Of a stretch of 64,000 nucleotides of DNA, positions 26,319 to 36,304 are shown piece after piece. Position 1 is the first letter of the stretch. Every line of letters begins with the position of its first letter. Below the pieces are notes generated by a model that was given only the letters and a program-made list of their open reading frames with translations, was not told the origin of the DNA and searched no databases. The stretch is from Gammaproteobacteria bacterium (GTDB taxonomy: Bacteria; Pseudomonadota; Gammaproteobacteria; Arenicellales; Arenicellaceae): assembly GCA_022447525.1 (NCBI GenBank), contig JAKVBA010000009.1, positions 29,592-93,591 on the forward strand. The letters are read 5' to 3'. A program made the translations under genes and the position numbers.

Positions 26319-26360
26319 GGGTTCGTAAGTACGGTATGAGGAATCTACCTGTAGTATAGA

Positions 26361-27032
26361 CTATTTAAGGTAGCCTGCTTTCTTAAGTGCGGCTGAAATC
26401 TGAGCTTTTGAGCTTCCTTGAACGATGTCAGATCCGATAAAAAGTGAGGGTACGCTGATCTGCTTCGATTCCTTGGCTAAGCGACCCCTAGCACGGCGGT
26501 CATCTCGAATGTCTCGTTCAATAAATGGGACCTGTTTTTGCGTCAAATACAGAACCACCGACTGGCAGGGTTTACAGTTGTCGGCGGTGTAGACCATCAC
26601 TGGCTGACTTCCGTCCGAAATAGGCGCAGAGATGGACGTTCTTGTTAATTCCTGTACTTTTTCTTGCTTTGGGTTTAAGTCTTTCAAGACGTCAGAATCC
26701 AGCACTTTGGCGTTTTTTGGCGGTGGAGAGTCTTGGTATGAAATACTCCCTTGTTCATCAACCCATTTGTATAGTTTCTCAGAGTGGGTGTTATTTTTTC
26801 TTGGGGCTTTTTGGCTCGGGTTGGTGGCGATAACTTTATTCGTTTGCGCCGATTCTAGTGAATCCTGTGCGGATTGAAGTGCCGACTTGGCACTTTGCAA
26901 AGCGGTCTTGGCATCTTCGATGGTCTTCGAGGCGGTAGCGTCAGCACCTTCGCTGCCGACTACCACCGAAGATAGAGCTAGAATTATCACTGCTAGCAAA
27001 GTCGTTGAATATTGATAGATTACTTTCGCCAT
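26361..27032 (-). CDS. DUF4124 - glutaredoxin-like fusion, secreted
   Basis: A 223-residue exported protein. After a signal peptide (residues ~1-27) there is a helical region with repeated A-K-T/S-A-L-Q-S-A (about 36-65), likely coiled coil. Then a DUF4124 segment (EKLYKWVDEQGSISYQDSPPP, about 84-104), and a C-terminal thioredoxin-fold glutaredoxin domain (VMVYTADNCKPCQSVVLYLTQKQVPFIERDIRDD, cis-Pro in ISVPSLFIGS). The CKPC active site is present. DUF4124 is common at the N-terminus of periplasmic glutaredoxin-like proteins. A role in periplasmic thiol chemistry is inferred. Confidence 0.85.
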   Translation of the reverse strand: MAKVIYQYSTTLLAVIILALSSVVVGSEGADATASKTIEDAKTALQSAKSALQSAQDSLESAQTNKVIATNPSQKAPRKNNTHSEKLYKWVDEQGSISYQDSPPPKNAKVLDSDVLKDLNPKQEKVQELTRTSISAPISDGSQPVMVYTADNCKPCQSVVLYLTQKQVPFIERDIRDDRRARGRLAKESKQISVPSLFIGSDIVQGSSKAQISAALKKAGYLK

Positions 27033-27099
27033 ACATTACAAATAACTGATTTTGATGAAAAACTCCAGTTTGAAAAGACCAAAAGTAATCTGGCTTTGG

Positions 27100-28359
27100 T
27101 TATTCTTCCTCGATTATCTGTTCGCCTTTGACTAAATCTTCGAATTGCTCGCGCTGTCTGACCACGTGAACTTGATCGCCGTCGACAATAACCTCTGCTG
27201 GTTTTAGGCGGGAGTTATAGTTTGCTGACATGACGAAGCCATAAGCTCCCGCAGACATAACAGAAATTAGGTCTCCAGCTTGAATCGTAAGTTCTCGGTC
27301 GTATCCCAACACATCCGCGGATTCACATACTGGACCGACAACGTCGAACACCTCGCTTTCAATCGCCGTATTTTTAGTGACCGGCCAGATAGCGTGATGG
27401 GCCTGATAGAGTGATGGGCGGAGTAAATCGTTCATGCCAGCATCCACAATCGCAAACGCCTTTCTATCGTTACGTTTCAAGTATTCAACTTTGGTTAGTA
27501 ATAACCCAGAGTTCCCAGATATATATCTTCCCGGCTCGATAGCAATAGGCAGGTCTATGCCGTGTGCCTTTGTTCCATCTAGCATTGCATCTACGTATTC
27601 CTTCGCCGTGGGAGGTGTCTCTCCTTGATAGTCGATACCAAGACCACCACCCAGATCGAGTTGCTTTATGTAGATCTGGTTATCAGCCAAACGTTTAACC
27701 ATCTGCAGAACAATCTCTAATGAATCAGAGAACGGACTGGTTTTAGTGATTTGCGAGCCGATATGGCAGGCGATGCCATGAACTTCTATATTAGGCATTG
27801 CATTTGCCTTGATGTAAGCATCAAATGCGGCTCCCATGGGTACGCCAAATTTGGCTTCATCCATGCCGGTCGAAATGTAGGGATGCGTCTCTGGGTCCAC
27901 GTCTGGATTGACACGTATGGCAATTGAGGCGATTTTGCCTAGGGATTGTGCCACTTCTTGTACTCGCTCAAGCTCGGAAATTGATTCGACATTGATGCTG
28001 TTTACGCCTTGGCTGATCGCGAATTCCAGTTCGCTCCAAGATTTTGCAACGCCTGAAAACACCACTTTGGCGGGATCGCCTCCAGCTAGTAAAACGCGTC
28101 TTAGCTCGCCCTCTGAAACGACATCAAAGCCAGAGCCTAATTTTGCTAAAATGTTTAGGACAGCGATATTGCTATTAGATTTTACCGCATAGCATATGGT
28201 GTGAGGGTAGTCGCCAAATGCGCTGTCGAGTGATTGCCACTGAGTCTCAAATGCAGCGCGCGAGTAGACGTAGCACGGAGTGCCAACGGCATCTGCTATC
28301 TTGGTAAGGGAAATATTTTCGGCGTGCAAAATGCCGTTTTTATATTCGAAAAATGACAT
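27100..28359 (-). CDS. lysA: Diaminopimelate decarboxylase LysA
   Basis: A 419-residue PLP-dependent fold-III decarboxylase, last step of lysine synthesis. The ATG at 28359 gives the normal start MSFFEYKNGILHAE; a longer frame from TTG at 28404 adds residues with no counterpart. The PLP lysine is in TICYAVKSNSN, the glycine-rich phosphate loop is LDLGGGLGI, EPGRYISGNSG follows, and the dimer-partner cysteine is in VVGPVCESADVLG. YGFVMSANYNSRLKPAEV is the C-terminal signature. It follows argH and lptM on the minus strand. Confidence 0.95.
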   Translation of the reverse strand: MSFFEYKNGILHAENISLTKIADAVGTPCYVYSRAAFETQWQSLDSAFGDYPHTICYAVKSNSNIAVLNILAKLGSGFDVVSEGELRRVLLAGGDPAKVVFSGVAKSWSELEFAISQGVNSINVESISELERVQEVAQSLGKIASIAIRVNPDVDPETHPYISTGMDEAKFGVPMGAAFDAYIKANAMPNIEVHGIACHIGSQITKTSPFSDSLEIVLQMVKRLADNQIYIKQLDLGGGLGIDYQGETPPTAKEYVDAMLDGTKAHGIDLPIAIEPGRYISGNSGLLLTKVEYLKRNDRKAFAIVDAGMNDLLRPSLYQAHHAIWPVTKNTAIESEVFDVVGPVCESADVLGYDRELTIQAGDLISVMSAGAYGFVMSANYNSRLKPAEVIVDGDQVHVVRQREQFEDLVKGEQIIEEE

Positions 28360-28493
28360 GGATGAGAACAATATTTTGTTGACCAAACTAGCGCTGGTTA
28401 ACAATTTTAAAAAGCAATCAAAAACGAACTGCAGCGTTCGGGGTTGATAAGAGACAGTGTCGTCTTATAGTCCCACTTTAGGCTTGTCAGGCG

Positions 28494-28637
28494 TTAGTTC
28501 GTTGGTGAGAGCTCTTGTTCTTGAACTGGAGCAACTTCAGGCTCAGGCGTCTCGAGCTCCAAAGGCCCTTTTTGGCCACAACCGGCAATAGTTAATAAAG
28601 CGATCATGACAAGGCTGAAGGTGATAAGTTTTTTCAT
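28494..28637 (-). CDS. lptM: Small lipoprotein LptM (YifL-like)
   Basis: A 47-residue lipoprotein. The signal peptide MKKLITFSLVMIALL ends in a lipobox TIAGC with Cys20 as the acylated residue; it is followed by GQKGPL, the conserved C-x-x-KGPL signature of LptM. The rest is acidic and Pro-rich (ELETPEPEVAPVQEQE). In E. coli LptM helps mature the LPS translocon LptD-LptE. The gene lies between argH and lysA, next to lysA as usual in gammaproteobacteria. A weak purine-rich site lies before the ATG. Confidence 0.88.
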   Translation of the reverse strand: MKKLITFSLVMIALLTIAGCGQKGPLELETPEPEVAPVQEQELSPTN

Positions 28638-28654
28638 TTTTTACAGGGCAGTTA

Positions 28655-30046
28655 TTAGTTTTCTATTCTTGCGTAAGCCTCTTGCAATGCTTCTCTGACA
28701 CGCGCAGGGGCAGTGCCTCCGAAATGTGCTCTCGCTTGTATTGAGCCTTCTAGGCTCAGTACCGCGTAAACATCATCTTGAATCATTGGTCCAAATGCTT
28801 GCAATTCATCAAGGCTCAAATCCGACAACGGTTTGTTGTTCTCAATTGCGTAGTGCACAGTGCCACCGACAATTTCGTGAGCGTCTCGAAACGGGACGTT
28901 CAAACGTACCAGATATTCAGCTAAGTCCGTTGCCGTAGCGTAACCTTCCAATGCCGCTTTGTACATGTTTTCGCGCTGGAAGTTGATACTTGGGATCATA
29001 GCAGCGAACACTTGTAGGGATGTTGTTACCGTATCAATCGTGTCGAAAATAGGTTCCTTGTCTTCCTGATTGTCGCGATTGTAAGCAAGCGGTTGTGATT
29101 TCATTAAAATAAGCAGAGCTTGCAAATTGCCAATTACTCTTGCGCTTTTGCCTCGTACGATTTCGGCGATATCGGGGTTCTTTTTCTGTGGCATGATACT
29201 TGAGCCGGTACAAAACGCATCGCCAATTAAGATGAATTTATAGCTTTCGGATGCCCACAGAATAATCTCTTCGCACATGCGCGATAGGTGCATCATTATC
29301 AGACTGCAGGCGGATGCGACCTCGATCAGAAAATCGCGATCTGAGACGGCGTCTAAAGAGTTTCGACTGGGTCGATCAAAGTCAAGGAGTTCGCAGGTCA
29401 TTTCTCGGTCAAGAGGAAAGCTGGTGCCAGCCAATGCTGCCGAGCCCAATGGCATCACGTTGATGCGTTTGCGTGCGTCTCTTAGTCTCTCGCCGTCGCG
29501 TTCTAGCATTTCATTCCAAGCGAGTAGATGATGAGCCAGACTGATTGGTTGTGCAACCTGCAGATGGGTGAAGCCAGGCATTATTGTATCAACTTCATTG
29601 CTAGCTAAATCTAATAAATTTGCCTGTAGCTGGTTCAGCAAAACAATGATGTCGTCGACTGCCTCACGTATATAAAGCCTTACATCCGTTGCAACTTGAT
29701 CATTACGCGATCGTCCGGTGTGAAGCTTTTTCCCGGCCTCACCAATTGCGTCGGTCAACCGAGCCTCGATATTCATGTGAATATCCTCTAGCTGCGTTGA
29801 CCAATGGAAGTTGCCATCGTCGATCTGTGCGCGAATTTCAAGTAGACCAGCTTCGATTTTACTGGCCTCTTCGTGACTGATGACGTTGATCTTCGCCAGC
29901 ATTTTTGCGTGCGCAATGGAACCCTGTATGTCTTGTTTATAGAGGCGGGAGTCAAAGCTAATCGATTCAGTAAAGGCTTCTACTAGCGAATTGGTTGGCT
30001 CGGTAAAGCGGCCACCCCAAGGCTTTTTTGTTGGAGATTGATTCAC
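28655..30046 (-). CDS. argH: Argininosuccinate lyase ArgH
   Basis: A 463-residue enzyme of the fumarase/aspartase superfamily that splits argininosuccinate to arginine and fumarate. It starts [22 protein letters not shown], has [51 protein letters not shown] and the superfamily signature [15 protein letters not shown] with the catalytic Ser loop. Length is normal. It is first of argH-lptM-lysA on the minus strand, with 17 bp to lptM. Confidence 0.97.
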   Translation of the reverse strand: MNQSPTKKPWGGRFTEPTNSLVEAFTESISFDSRLYKQDIQGSIAHAKMLAKINVISHEEASKIEAGLLEIRAQIDDGNFHWSTQLEDIHMNIEARLTDAIGEAGKKLHTGRSRNDQVATDVRLYIREAVDDIIVLLNQLQANLLDLASNEVDTIMPGFTHLQVAQPISLAHHLLAWNEMLERDGERLRDARKRINVMPLGSAALAGTSFPLDREMTCELLDFDRPSRNSLDAVSDRDFLIEVASACSLIMMHLSRMCEEIILWASESYKFILIGDAFCTGSSIMPQKKNPDIAEIVRGKSARVIGNLQALLILMKSQPLAYNRDNQEDKEPIFDTIDTVTTSLQVFAAMIPSINFQRENMYKAALEGYATATDLAEYLVRLNVPFRDAHEIVGGTVHYAIENNKPLSDLSLDELQAFGPMIQDDVYAVLSLEGSIQARAHFGGTAPARVREALQEAYARIEN

Positions 30047-30274
30047 GAAAATAACAAGACAGAAACGCGCGATTAAGCGAGTAAATTGAATGGATTTCTG
30101 GATTATAACGTTTTGAAACCGCTGATGTTAGTGTTTGCGGTTTCATATTGAGTATTATCTGCATCATTAAGTTAACTAATGGCCATTATTTTGGAAGATT
30201 CTCAGACCAAAGTCGTAACTGCTGTGTTAAAGTCCAAATTCGCTCAAAGATAATAAAAAAATTTTAGATACTCT

Positions 30275-31966
30275 ATGAAGTCTATTCGCATAGCGACTCG
30301 AAACAGCCCATTGGCCATGTGGCAAGCGAATTACGTAAAGCAGCGGTTGGAAGAAGAGCATCAAAATCTTTTGGTTGAAATCGTCGGTATGACGACTAAA
30401 GGGGATCAATTACTAGATCGTAGCTTAGTTGCTGTTGGCGGTAAGGGTCTATTCCTAAAAGAACTTGAAGTTTCGTTGATGGCAAAAAAAACGGATATAG
30501 CCGTGCATTCAATGAAGGACGTGCCAGTAACTTTGCCCAAAGGTCTGGAGATTGCGGTCGTTTGCGAAAGGGAAGACGCGAGAGACGCTTTCGTTTCTAA
30601 TAATTATCAAAATCTATATGCGCTACCCAAAGGGGCCAAAGTCGGAACATCCAGTTTACGCCGCATCGCTCAGTTAAAAAGCGCGTTCCCGACTTTGGAG
30701 TTTTTAGAGTTGCGTGGAAACGTCAACACTCGGCTCCGCAAACTTGATGAAGGTGATTATGACGCCATCATTTTAGCGACGGCGGGGTTAAAGAGACTAG
30801 GCTTTGAGGACAGAATCAAACAATACATTACCCCAGAGATTTGTCTTCCTGCGGTAGGACAAGGCATTGTCGGTATTGAATGTCGCAGCGATGACGAACA
30901 AACTAAAGCTTTGTTGGCGCCACTACATAGCATTGAGAGTGAGATAGCGCTGGCTGCAGAGAGAGGTCTCAATGCGGCTTTGGAGGGTGGTTGTCAGGTG
31001 CCTGTTGGCGGCTACGCTCAAATTCAAAGTGGTAAATTAGAATTAAGAGGTATCGTTGGTAAAATCGACGGAAAAGTCATTCTTTCAGCCAGTGATGTTG
31101 CTCAGCGGCTTACTCTTGATAAAGCGGTTGATCTAGGACAGCGTGTTGCAAACAAGCTGTTGGAGCAAGGAGCAGGGGAAATACTAGAATCAGTCTATCG
31201 TGAACCACCTGTGTTCAACAAAGTACAAAAGCCTGTGGTTATTCTGACTCGTCAGAATCGTTTCTTGGGTAATACTGCGGCAATACTACAAAGGTTAGAT
31301 TATCAGCCCGCTCACATTCAAACTTTGGAGATCGAGCCAGCTTTGTCTGAAGAACTGACTTCGACGTTTGCACAGCTTGAAGATTTTACTGATGTTATTT
31401 TTGTGTCCCGCAATGCCGTTGCTGTTGGCATGGATCTGATAACTCAGTTTGGTGGTCTTCCTGAGTCGACGCGGGTTCTGACGGTTGGTGGTGAGACGGC
31501 GAAACAATTGTATGCGTTTAATATCGATGCTCTTTTTCCAGAAAAAGGTAGCGGTGCTGAGGCGCTCTTAAACGTTAGTGCATTAAAGGATCTAAGTCGT
31601 CGAAAGATCTTGATTATCCGTGGTGAGGCAGGATTAGATTGGCCGGCTGATAAGATGCGCGAACGCGGCGCTGAAGTAATCGAAGCTCGTTGTTATCGAC
31701 AAAAAGTTCCCGCCGCGTGTGCAGCGCGAATTAGCGAGGTGTTCGAGCAGAGTGCTAAGATCGAAGGAGTGTTTATTCACAGCTCTCACAGTCTCAAAAA
31801 TTTACTCTCAGAGGCTGGCGAACACAAGATTCCATTGAAAAAAACCAGTCTCGTTGTTGGCAGCCCCAGTATCGCAGACCAGGCTAGAAAGCTTGGTTGG
31901 AGCGGAAAGATCAAGGTGGCCGAGTCGCCGTCCAACAAACACATGATGATTGCGTTTTCAACGTAG
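30275..31966 (+). CDS. hemCD: Hydroxymethylbilane synthase - uroporphyrinogen-III synthase fusion (HemC-HemD)
   Basis: A 563-residue continuous frame joining two consecutive haem-pathway enzymes. Residues 1 to ~310 are HemC: IRIATRNSPLAMWQANYV, TKGDQLLDRSLVAVGGKGLF, VHSMKDVP (catalytic Asp82), GTSSLRRIAQL, LRGNVNTRL, LPAVGQGIVGIECR and C240 in EGGCQVPVGGYA, the dipyrromethane-cofactor cysteine. Residues ~318 to 563 are HemD: PVVILTRQNRF, DVIFVSRNAV, VLTVGGETAKQLY, KILIIRGEAGLDW, RCYRQKVP and FIHSSHSLKNL. There is no internal stop or frame change. It makes uroporphyrinogen III from porphobilinogen without release between enzymes being required. HemX and HemY follow. Confidence 0.93.
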   Translation: MKSIRIATRNSPLAMWQANYVKQRLEEEHQNLLVEIVGMTTKGDQLLDRSLVAVGGKGLFLKELEVSLMAKKTDIAVHSMKDVPVTLPKGLEIAVVCEREDARDAFVSNNYQNLYALPKGAKVGTSSLRRIAQLKSAFPTLEFLELRGNVNTRLRKLDEGDYDAIILATAGLKRLGFEDRIKQYITPEICLPAVGQGIVGIECRSDDEQTKALLAPLHSIESEIALAAERGLNAALEGGCQVPVGGYAQIQSGKLELRGIVGKIDGKVILSASDVAQRLTLDKAVDLGQRVANKLLEQGAGEILESVYREPPVFNKVQKPVVILTRQNRFLGNTAAILQRLDYQPAHIQTLEIEPALSEELTSTFAQLEDFTDVIFVSRNAVAVGMDLITQFGGLPESTRVLTVGGETAKQLYAFNIDALFPEKGSGAEALLNVSALKDLSRRKILIIRGEAGLDWPADKMRERGAEVIEARCYRQKVPAACAARISEVFEQSAKIEGVFIHSSHSLKNLLSEAGEHKIPLKKTSLVVGSPSIADQARKLGWSGKIKVAESPSNKHMMIAFST

Positions 31967-32194
31967 ATATAGATGCACGTTGGATGATAGACGTTTTTTA
32001 GTCTTACTCACTCTTAGGGTGCAATCGAACCTATATTGTTTGAAGATCTTGAATATCGCTTACATAAAGTAAGTCTACTTTAATCACAACGCTGCTGTGT
32101 TACCATCGAGAGCTACATTTGGACCAAGGCGCGACCTGATAGGCAGCATCAATCATGTGCGCCAATAAATTGGAAACTTACAGTGGTAGCATCT

Positions 32195-33331
32195 ATGTCA
32201 GACCAAACTACAACAAATGATCAAGCGGTTTCAAACACAGAATCCGTTGTACACACTCCAAGCACTGATTCAATAGTAGCCCCCTCACCCAGGGGTGGTG
32301 GAAAAGGGTTGACAATTACCGCTTTGCTAGCCTCGCTAATTGCACTTGGTGGAGCTGGTTTCACTATTTACCAAGGACAGTTAAAAGATCAAAGTCAGTC
32401 TAATAAGATATTGGTCGGAGTTAATTCTATAGGCAGTGATGTTAAAGTTCTCGCCGAGAGAATTGTGCAGCTTCAACGTGAGCAACAACAGCTTGCGAGC
32501 GCATCAGTAACAAAAGAGGTCTTGCAAACTCGTTTGTTAGAGGCTGAAAACCAATCTGATCTTGCTTTTCGTGATCTGCGCGATGAGCAATCTACAATCA
32601 GAGATGCATTTGCTAAGGTTGCAAAGCGTACTGAACGAAGCGCAGACAAACTAGCCGTTGAAGAAGTCTCACAATTATTGAAACTCGCTAACAATAGTGC
32701 AGTTTTCGCAAATGATAAAAAAGGAGCCATAAACGCATTACGCTTGGCTGACAGTCAGTTAAAACAACTGGCTGATCCTCGATTTTCTGTGGTTAGAAGA
32801 ACTATTAATGAAGAAATAGCAAGCCTTGAAGCAGTCGCATCGGCTGATATCACTACTTTGACATCCGATATTAATTTATTAGCCAAACGCATTTCACAAC
32901 TTCCACTGGAGAATGAGCCTCAAGTTGTAGGTGAGTTCGCATTAGCTGAGCCGTCACAATCATCTCCGATATCAGCCGGTTCTGAGTTAAAGAAAATGTG
33001 GCTGGAGGCTTTAGACGTAGTCAAAATAAAACGAATTGATCAGCCGCCAAAGCCCTTGCTGGCACCCGAACAACGATACTTTCTCGATCAAAATATTATT
33101 CTAAAATTGAGTACTGCCGAGTTGGCTGTTCTACAATCTCGTCCCGACATATATCAAAGAAGCCTGGAGTCAGCAGTAGCTTGGTTGGAAGATTATTACG
33201 ATCCAAGAGATAAAAATGTTAGGGATGTCATCGATACGCTTCATCAACTCAAGAGACAATCGATTGGTAATGAATTGCCGCCAGTTGTGAAGTCTTACGA
33301 TGCACTTCAAGGAATCAAGGGCGGTAATTAA
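32195..33331 (+). CDS. hemX: HemX-family membrane protein
   Basis: A 378-residue protein from ATG 32195 (a GTG at 32183 is also possible). A Ser/Thr-rich N-terminus leads to one membrane segment (about 45-63, TITALLASLIALGGAGFTIY), then a coiled coil (about 90-155) and an alpha-helical domain typical of HemX: EEVSQLLKLANNSAVFANDKKGAINALRLADSQLKQLADPRFSVVRRTINEEIASLEA. The name 'uroporphyrin-III methyltransferase' used for some relatives is not supported, as there is no SAM-binding fold. It probably scaffolds haem enzymes at the membrane. HemY follows after 2 bp. Confidence 0.9.
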   Translation: MSDQTTTNDQAVSNTESVVHTPSTDSIVAPSPRGGGKGLTITALLASLIALGGAGFTIYQGQLKDQSQSNKILVGVNSIGSDVKVLAERIVQLQREQQQLASASVTKEVLQTRLLEAENQSDLAFRDLRDEQSTIRDAFAKVAKRTERSADKLAVEEVSQLLKLANNSAVFANDKKGAINALRLADSQLKQLADPRFSVVRRTINEEIASLEAVASADITTLTSDINLLAKRISQLPLENEPQVVGEFALAEPSQSSPISAGSELKKMWLEALDVVKIKRIDQPPKPLLAPEQRYFLDQNIILKLSTAELAVLQSRPDIYQRSLESAVAWLEDYYDPRDKNVRDVIDTLHQLKRQSIGNELPPVVKSYDALQGIKGGN

Positions 33332-33333
33332 TT

Positions 33334-34584
33334 ATGCGATTAGTGCTTATCTCGACGGTGGCTATTTTAGTCGCCTTCCTATTGTTTGGTGTGGTTAATG
33401 TATACCCAGATAATTACGTAAAGATTTACGTTGATAATTATCTAGTAGAGATGTCATTTACTGGATTTTTGATTTTGATGTTTTTACTCGGAGCTGTTAT
33501 TTATTTGCTGCTTTGGTTTATAGGTTCGTCGTTTAGAGCCACCACTTTTTTTTCTCGATGGCGCCGACGTCGTGGACATCGTAAAGCTGGCGAGGCTTTG
33601 GGGTCAGGATATCTCTCGTTAATCAAAGGTGATTGGCGTAAAGCCGAAAAGAGCTTAGTGTCGCGCAGTGATAATAGCTCGGTACCTTACATAAACTATT
33701 TGGCCGCAGCTCAAGCTGCTCAAGAGCAAAGCGAATATGCCCGCAGAGATGAATATTTAGAGGCGGCCTATCGAGCTGCGCCGAATGAGCGGTTTGCGAT
33801 AGGGTTAGCTAAAGCTAGGTTATATCATCTAGCGAATCAATATGAATTAGCGCGCGCCACCTTGGACGAGATTGAATCGCAAGGCAAGAAAAACAACCAG
33901 TACTTGGCAATGCGTCTACAGAATTATCAGGCTTTGAAGGAGTGGGATAAGGTTCATGATCTACTGCCTTTAGCCAGAAAACAAAAAGCTCTTGCGGAAG
34001 TGGTAATCACTAATATCGATACCCAAGTACACCGGGCGATGTTGCTCGAGGCGAGCGATAAAAAGTCAGTCTGGCGTTCCTTACCAAAACCGCAACAGCA
34101 ACTTTCTGAAAATACACTTATCTATGCTAAATACTTGGTGCAAAATGGCGACGTGATGACTGCTGAAAAGCTAGTGAGAAATTCCCTCAATTCGCAACCA
34201 AAGCTCGATGAGGGTTTGGTTGTTTTCTACGGTAATTTAAAAGGAGCAAAACCAGCTAAAATGCGCAGAACGATTGAGGGCTGGCTAATGGCCAGACCTG
34301 AGAGTGCGCATTTAAACTTGGCTGCCGGTAGACAAGCTTGTTATGAGGGCAATAAAGACTTGGCCATACAGTACCTTGAGAAGGCTATTACGATAGGAGG
34401 TTTGCCGGAAGCCTATGCCGTTCTGGGAGAATTACTAGAGGCGAATAATGACAGTGGTCGCGCGTTGCAGATATACCGGGATGGAATGGCTAAATTATCT
34501 CACCCTGAGTTACATGAAAATACCGACAAAAGCCTGCCCTCAAATGATTTTGCTCCACAAGAAGGGGAGTTAATCAAGGCCTAG
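33334..34584 (+). CDS. hemY: HemY-family protein
   Basis: A 416-residue protein with two N-terminal membrane segments (about 3-22 and 41-64) and a long TPR-like helical domain. The family signature is in the first ~110 residues: YVKIYVDNYLVEMSFTGFLIL, LLLWFIGSSFRATTFFSRWRRRRGHRKAGEALGSGYLSLIKGDWRKAEKSL. TPR-like repeats continue to about 395 (AVLGELLEANNDSGRALQIYRDG). It pairs with HemX and is implicated in late haem synthesis in gammaproteobacteria; it is unrelated to Bacillus HemY protoporphyrinogen oxidase. Confidence 0.92.
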   Translation: MRLVLISTVAILVAFLLFGVVNVYPDNYVKIYVDNYLVEMSFTGFLILMFLLGAVIYLLLWFIGSSFRATTFFSRWRRRRGHRKAGEALGSGYLSLIKGDWRKAEKSLVSRSDNSSVPYINYLAAAQAAQEQSEYARRDEYLEAAYRAAPNERFAIGLAKARLYHLANQYELARATLDEIESQGKKNNQYLAMRLQNYQALKEWDKVHDLLPLARKQKALAEVVITNIDTQVHRAMLLEASDKKSVWRSLPKPQQQLSENTLIYAKYLVQNGDVMTAEKLVRNSLNSQPKLDEGLVVFYGNLKGAKPAKMRRTIEGWLMARPESAHLNLAAGRQACYEGNKDLAIQYLEKAITIGGLPEAYAVLGELLEANNDSGRALQIYRDGMAKLSHPELHENTDKSLPSNDFAPQEGELIKA

Positions 34585-34639
34585 TGCAAATTCATTTGCA
34601 CTATTGCTGGTGGGAACTTGATAAAATTTATAGATTGAA

Positions 34640-35461
34640 ATGCCCGAGCTACCCGAAGTTGAAACCTCTATGCGCGGCATAGCCCCATATGTAGAGAACC
34701 AACACATTGATCAGATCGTTGTCAGGGAAACTCGTTTACGCTGGCCAGTGCCAGCGGTCGATTTTGAAAGATTGCGTGGTCAGTCAGTTTTCAAGCTTGA
34801 ACGTCGCGCCAAATATATTCTCATGCACACCGAGTTGGGTGTTGTGCTTTTGCACCTTGGAATGTCTGGTAGCGTTAGGGTAATAGAGCCGGATCATGAT
34901 AGATCGATAGGAAAACATGATCATATCGATTTTGAATTTTCTAATGGGGCGATCATTCGCTTTAATGATCCACGTCGTTTTGGATGTTGTTTGTTGATAA
35001 AGTCGCCATTGGAACAATACAAGTTATTAGCCAAACTGGGTCCGGAACCACTGAGCGATTCGTTTAATGTTGAATATTTGTACCGACTTACGCGCGGCAA
35101 GACAGCGCCAATTAAGAATGTGATTATGCAGGGCAATGTCGTAGTCGGAGTGGGAAATATTTACGCCAGCGAATCTTTATTTGAAGCCGGAATTCGCCCC
35201 ACGACACAGGCAGGAAAAATAAGTAAAAAACGATTAAGCAAATTAGTCAACGAGATAAAAGCGGTCCTTACTAAAGCGATAAAGGCCGGTGGCACCACAT
35301 TAAGCGACTTCACACAAGCCGATGGCAAACCTGGTTATTTTCGACACGAGTTACAGGTTTATGGAAGGGCTGGTGAGGCTTGTTTTCGATGTGGAGCGAG
35401 ACTGAAGTCCATGGTGATCGCGCAGCGCAACACCTTTTATTGCGGTAGCTGCCAACGGTAG
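34640..35461 (+). CDS. mutM: Formamidopyrimidine-DNA glycosylase MutM (Fpg)
   Basis: A 273-residue base-excision repair enzyme removing 8-oxoguanine. The N-terminus PELPEVE provides the catalytic Pro (after Met removal) and Glu. The beta-domain lysine region is [24 protein letters not shown] and [11 protein letters not shown] follow; the helix-two-turn-helix is [21 protein letters not shown]; the C-terminal zinc finger has four cysteines in [18 protein letters not shown] then FYCGSCQR. Complete and of normal length. Confidence 0.97.
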   Translation: MPELPEVETSMRGIAPYVENQHIDQIVVRETRLRWPVPAVDFERLRGQSVFKLERRAKYILMHTELGVVLLHLGMSGSVRVIEPDHDRSIGKHDHIDFEFSNGAIIRFNDPRRFGCCLLIKSPLEQYKLLAKLGPEPLSDSFNVEYLYRLTRGKTAPIKNVIMQGNVVVGVGNIYASESLFEAGIRPTTQAGKISKKRLSKLVNEIKAVLTKAIKAGGTTLSDFTQADGKPGYFRHELQVYGRAGEACFRCGARLKSMVIAQRNTFYCGSCQR

Positions 35462-35469
35462 GTGTGCAC

Positions 35470-36174
35470 ATGAAGAAAATCGTGATACTTACAGGTGCTG
35501 GTATCTCGGCTGAATCTGGAATTAAAACCTTTAGGGCCGCTGATGGGTTGTGGGAGGAGCATCGCATTGAGGACGTTGCAACTCCTGAGGGTTTTGCCGC
35601 AGATCCAAAATTGGTACACCGTTTTTATAATCAACGGAGGCGGCCTCTATTGGATGGCGCAGTCGCACCGAATCCCGCGCATTTTGCATTAGCAAGGCTG
35701 CAGCGAGCGTTTGCTGGAGAGGTCATGTTGGTCACTCAGAATATAGATAATCTTCACGAACAAGCTGGTTCCAAAGCGGTTCTACACATGCATGGTGAGA
35801 TTTTAAAAATGCGTTGTAAACAGACTGGTCAGATATTTGTCTGTGACGGTGATATCAGTGTTGAGAATAGGTGTGAGTGTTGTTCATCACAGGGCACCTT
35901 GCGTCCGCACATCGTTTGGTTTGGGGAAATGCCTTTTCATATGGAAGACATTTACCGTGCCTTAGCGGAATGTGATTGTTTTGTGGCGGTGGGTACCTCT
36001 GGTAACGTTTATCCGGCGGCTGGTTTTGTACAACTTGCCTCTCAGTCTGGTGCAAAAACCATTGAGATTAATCTGGAGGCTTCTACCTTAGCGTCATCTT
36101 TTGATCAGGCTATTTATGGAAAGGCGAGTGAGGTTTTGCCAGCTTGGGTCGATGAGGTTCTGAGTTTAGTCTGA
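35470..36174 (+). CDS. cobB: Sir2-family NAD-dependent protein deacylase (CobB-like)
   Basis: A 234-residue sirtuin. The ATG at 35470 begins [17 protein letters not shown], the NAD-binding start; a GTG at 35464 would add two residues. [12 protein letters not shown] and the catalytic His in [12 protein letters not shown] follow. The zinc site is built from Cys in [13 protein letters not shown] and [20 protein letters not shown], slightly rearranged but with enough cysteines. [13 protein letters not shown] is the NAD ribose site. The A-x-x-x-Y-x-x-R pattern of desuccinylases is not clear, since the relevant stretch reads YNQRRRPL. It deacylates lysines in the cytoplasm. It follows mutM by 8 bp. 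Confidence 0.92.
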   Translation: MKKIVILTGAGISAESGIKTFRAADGLWEEHRIEDVATPEGFAADPKLVHRFYNQRRRPLLDGAVAPNPAHFALARLQRAFAGEVMLVTQNIDNLHEQAGSKAVLHMHGEILKMRCKQTGQIFVCDGDISVENRCECCSSQGTLRPHIVWFGEMPFHMEDIYRALAECDCFVAVGTSGNVYPAAGFVQLASQSGAKTIEINLEASTLASSFDQAIYGKASEVLPAWVDEVLSLV

Positions 36175-36189
36175 TAGTCTGTGAGCAAT

Positions 36190-36274
36190 TTCACTCGAAC
36201 GGGTGAGGTGCACTTGATAGTGCATGGTTTATTTTATTGGAAGGGTTATGGAGTAACCCGTTGGCGAGAGCCAA
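36190..36274 (+). promoter_or_regulatory. Run of four short hairpins in the leader of the Cys-rich protein gene
   Basis: Four adjoining stems: TCACTC/GGGTGA at 36190-36205 (one G-T pair), TGCACT/AGTGCA at 36209-36224, GGGTTA/TAACCC at 36243-36259 and TTGGC/GCCAA at 36261-36274. None ends in a T-run. The first may belong to cobB termination; the last three lie in the likely 5' leader of the gene at 36305. Confidence 0.45.
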
Positions 36275-36304
36275 TTCAATTTAACTAATAAAAAGGACTT
36301 AGTA

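Noticed and set aside
29277..29531. Long frames antisense to argH, glmS, uvrD and other genes
   Set aside because: They are mirror frames of strongly conserved genes and show no ribosome site or recognisable product.
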